From positions 1 through 64,000 of the forward strand of contig JBNKWP010000013.1 of the NCBI GenBank assembly GCA_050299835.1: a stretch of DNA of 64,000 bases, read 5' to 3'. Under the pieces are notes generated by a model, which did no database searches, was not told the DNA's origin, and saw only the letters and a list, made by a program, of their open reading frames with translations. The DNA is from JAJDOD01 sp050299835. GTDB taxonomy: Bacteria > Pseudomonadota > Alphaproteobacteria > Rhodobacterales > Rhodobacteraceae. Position numbers and translations under genes: made by a program. Each line of letters starts with the position of its first letter. The stretch's first letter is position 1. This document shows positions 62,529 through 64,000 of this stretch, piece by piece.

Positions 62529-63617
62529 ATGGGCGCCTATATTCTCAGACGTCTGTTTCTGATCGTTCCGACGCTGTTCGGGATCATGCTGATCAATTTC
62601 GTGCTGATCCAGTTCGTCCCCGGCGGGCCGATCGAGCAGTTGCTGGCGCGACTCGAAGGCGGGGGCGACGTGTTCGGCAGTTTCGCGGGCGGGACCGGGG
62701 ATGCGGGCGGTCAGGATCTGGGCTCGGGCGATTCCGATTACGCGGGCGCGCGGGGCTTGCCGAAGGAGTTCATCGAGGAACTGGAGCGCGAGTTCGGTTT
62801 TGACCAACCCGCCTACGTACGGTTTTTCAAGATGATCTGGGATTATCTGCGCTTCGATTTCGGGGAGAGTTACTTCCGATCCGTCAGTGTCGTCGATCTG
62901 GTGGTGGAGAAAATGCCCGTGTCGATCTCGCTGGGGCTCTGGTCCACGGTCCTCGCCTATCTGATTTCCATCCCGCTGGGCATCCGCAAGGCGGTGAAGG
63001 ATGGCTCGACCTTCGACACCTGGACATCCGGCCTTCTGATCGCGGCCTATGCGATTCCGGGGTTCCTGTTTGCGATCATGCTGCTGGTTCTGTTCGCGGG
63101 CGGGTCCTATTGGCAGCTCTTCCCGCTTCGCGGCTTAACCTCGGAAAACTGGGAGGACCTGTCGCTGGTCGGCAAGGTGGTGGATTATTTCTGGCACCTG
63201 GCGCTGCCGCTGACGGCGCTGATGATTTCGGCCTTCACCTCGATGACGCTTCTGACCAAGAACAGCTTTCTGGACGAGATTAGGAAGCAATATGTCATCA
63301 CGGCGCGATCCAAAGGGTTGAGCGAGGGCCGGGTTCTGTACGGTCACGTCTTCCGCAACGCGATGCTGATCATCATCGCCGGGTTTCCCTCCGCCTTCAT
63401 CGCGATCTTCTTCGGCAGTTCGCTGATCATCGAGACGATCTTCTCGCTGGACGGTCTGGGCCGGCTGGGCTTCGAGGCGGCCGTGGCGCGGGATTACCGG
63501 GTGGTGTTCGGGGTGCTTTATGTCTCCGCCCTGATTGGCTTGCTGGTGAACATCCTTTCCGACCTGATGTATGTCTTCGTCGATCCGCGCATCGATTTCG
63601 AAAAGCGGGAGGCCTGA
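62529..63617 (+). CDS. yejB: ABC peptide permease YejB
   Basis: 362 residues with six membrane helices. ILRRLFLIVPTLFGIMLINF is the YejB/DppB N-terminal helix; TARSKGLSEGRVLYGHVFRNAML is the EAA coupling loop. It forms the inner-membrane pore with YejE. The start follows the substrate-binding protein by one base. Confidence 0.92.
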   Translation: MGAYILRRLFLIVPTLFGIMLINFVLIQFVPGGPIEQLLARLEGGGDVFGSFAGGTGDAGGQDLGSGDSDYAGARGLPKEFIEELEREFGFDQPAYVRFFKMIWDYLRFDFGESYFRSVSVVDLVVEKMPVSISLGLWSTVLAYLISIPLGIRKAVKDGSTFDTWTSGLLIAAYAIPGFLFAIMLLVLFAGGSYWQLFPLRGLTSENWEDLSLVGKVVDYFWHLALPLTALMISAFTSMTLLTKNSFLDEIRKQYVITARSKGLSEGRVLYGHVFRNAMLIIIAGFPSAFIAIFFGSSLIIETIFSLDGLGRLGFEAAVARDYRVVFGVLYVSALIGLLVNILSDLMYVFVDPRIDFEKREA

Positions 63618-63620
63618 GGC

Positions 63621-64000
63621 GTGGCGCTGCGCGATGATCTTCCCGAGGTGCCGGTCAGCCAGAAACCGATCCCGGTCGAGGTGCCGAAGAAGCAGCGGAT
63701 GTGGCTGTCGCCGCTGAACCAGCGGCGGTGGCGGAATTTCTGCAAGAACCGCCGGGCCTATTGGTCGCTGATCATCTTCGCCGTGCTGTTCGGGGTGAGC
63801 CTGTTTGCCGAGTTCCTGGCCAATGACAAGCCGATCCTGGTGAAGCACAAGGGCGAGTATTACATGCCCATCTTCAACTTCTATCCCGAGACGACCTTCG
63901 GGGGCGATCTGCCCATCGAGGCGCAGTATCGTTATGACGATATCGAGTGCCTGATCGTCACGGGCGGCGTGATCGACTGCTATGACGATCCTGAAGGCAT
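63621..64000 (+). CDS. yejE: ABC peptide permease YejE (incomplete at window edge)
   Basis: The first 126 residues are visible, starting at GTG 63621 three bases after yejB. The sequence begins ALRDDLPEVPVSQ, then NQRRWRNFCKNRRAYWSLIIF (first membrane helix), then a periplasmic segment, YYMPIFNFYPETTFGGDL, characteristic of YejE permeases. The gene continues beyond the window. It completes the transport pair with YejB; the ATPase YejF lies beyond the edge. Confidence 0.88.
   Translation, partial: MALRDDLPEVPVSQKPIPVEVPKKQRMWLSPLNQRRWRNFCKNRRAYWSLIIFAVLFGVSLFAEFLANDKPILVKHKGEYYMPIFNFYPETTFGGDLPIEAQYRYDDIECLIVTGGVIDCYDDPEG

Overview
The window is a 64 kb piece of a high-GC alphaproteobacterial chromosome, most likely from the Rhodobacterales (Roseobacter/Paracoccaceae). 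This rests on gene content: a GcrA cell-cycle regulator, a truncated DnaA-like protein of the HdaA type, membrane-anchored cytochrome c552 (CycM) divergent from pheA, short bacterial ProS, a DUF1523 protein, a VPLPA-CTERM secreted protein, a two-part alr-mlaEF block next to radA-cvpA-purF, and a yej-type peptide transporter. I saw no rRNA, CRISPR array or prophage. The only tRNA is tRNA-Ser(GCU) at 7068-7157.

Region 1 (1-7067) is accessory and visibly more AT-rich than the rest. It opens with an IS3-type element cut by the window edge and inserted into an IS30 transposase. A surface-glycan cluster follows: a sulfotransferase-like gene facing a tightly packed minus-strand operon (RgpF-like protein, glycosyltransferase-like protein, FAD oxidoreductase, GT2 glycosyltransferase). 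It ends next to tRNA-Ser, a plausible island boundary. Region 2 (7158-14240) has an uncharacterised gene bracketed by near-identical 86-bp repeats, a DUF3179 protein, an MscS channel, two small ORFs, and a universal stress protein beside a BCCT osmolyte transporter.

Region 3 (14242-27900) is mostly housekeeping: GST, histidine phosphatase, alr-mlaE-mlaF, radA-cvpA, purF, dgkA, lolC/E-lolD, two tandem duplicated c-type cytochromes, a 42-residue basic protein and a small lipoprotein. Region 4 (27900-31215) contains palindromic repeats and a strikingly AT-rich PD-(D/E)XK nuclease-like gene. It is coupled to the 3' end of parE and split by an in-frame amber codon. Region 5 (31395-44713) mixes secreted, metabolic and regulatory genes (CTERM protein, GST with WYL regulator, P1 peptidase, hydrolase/PQQ-type dehydrogenase/ThuA, GT1, proS, GAF-EAL phosphodiesterase, AI-2E transporter, TfoX, hdaA).

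Region 6 (44828-64000) holds the polyphosphate pair ppk1 and ppx with a membrane protein between them, an orphan gene, argF-argD, gcrA, a DEAD-box helicase, rimO with a coupled tail-anchored acetyltransferase, a GntR regulator, an FMN reductase, pheA, cycM and the start of a yejABE peptide ABC transporter that runs off the right edge.

The least explained signals are the amber-split nuclease gene behind parE, a family of palindromic GTAGGG-ended repeats that supply stop codons to neighbouring genes, and a two-copy paired motif (TTTTGTAC, 24 bases, TTTTGTAC). None of these amounts to a proven new system. All coordinates, motifs and repeats were read by eye; no database search was possible.
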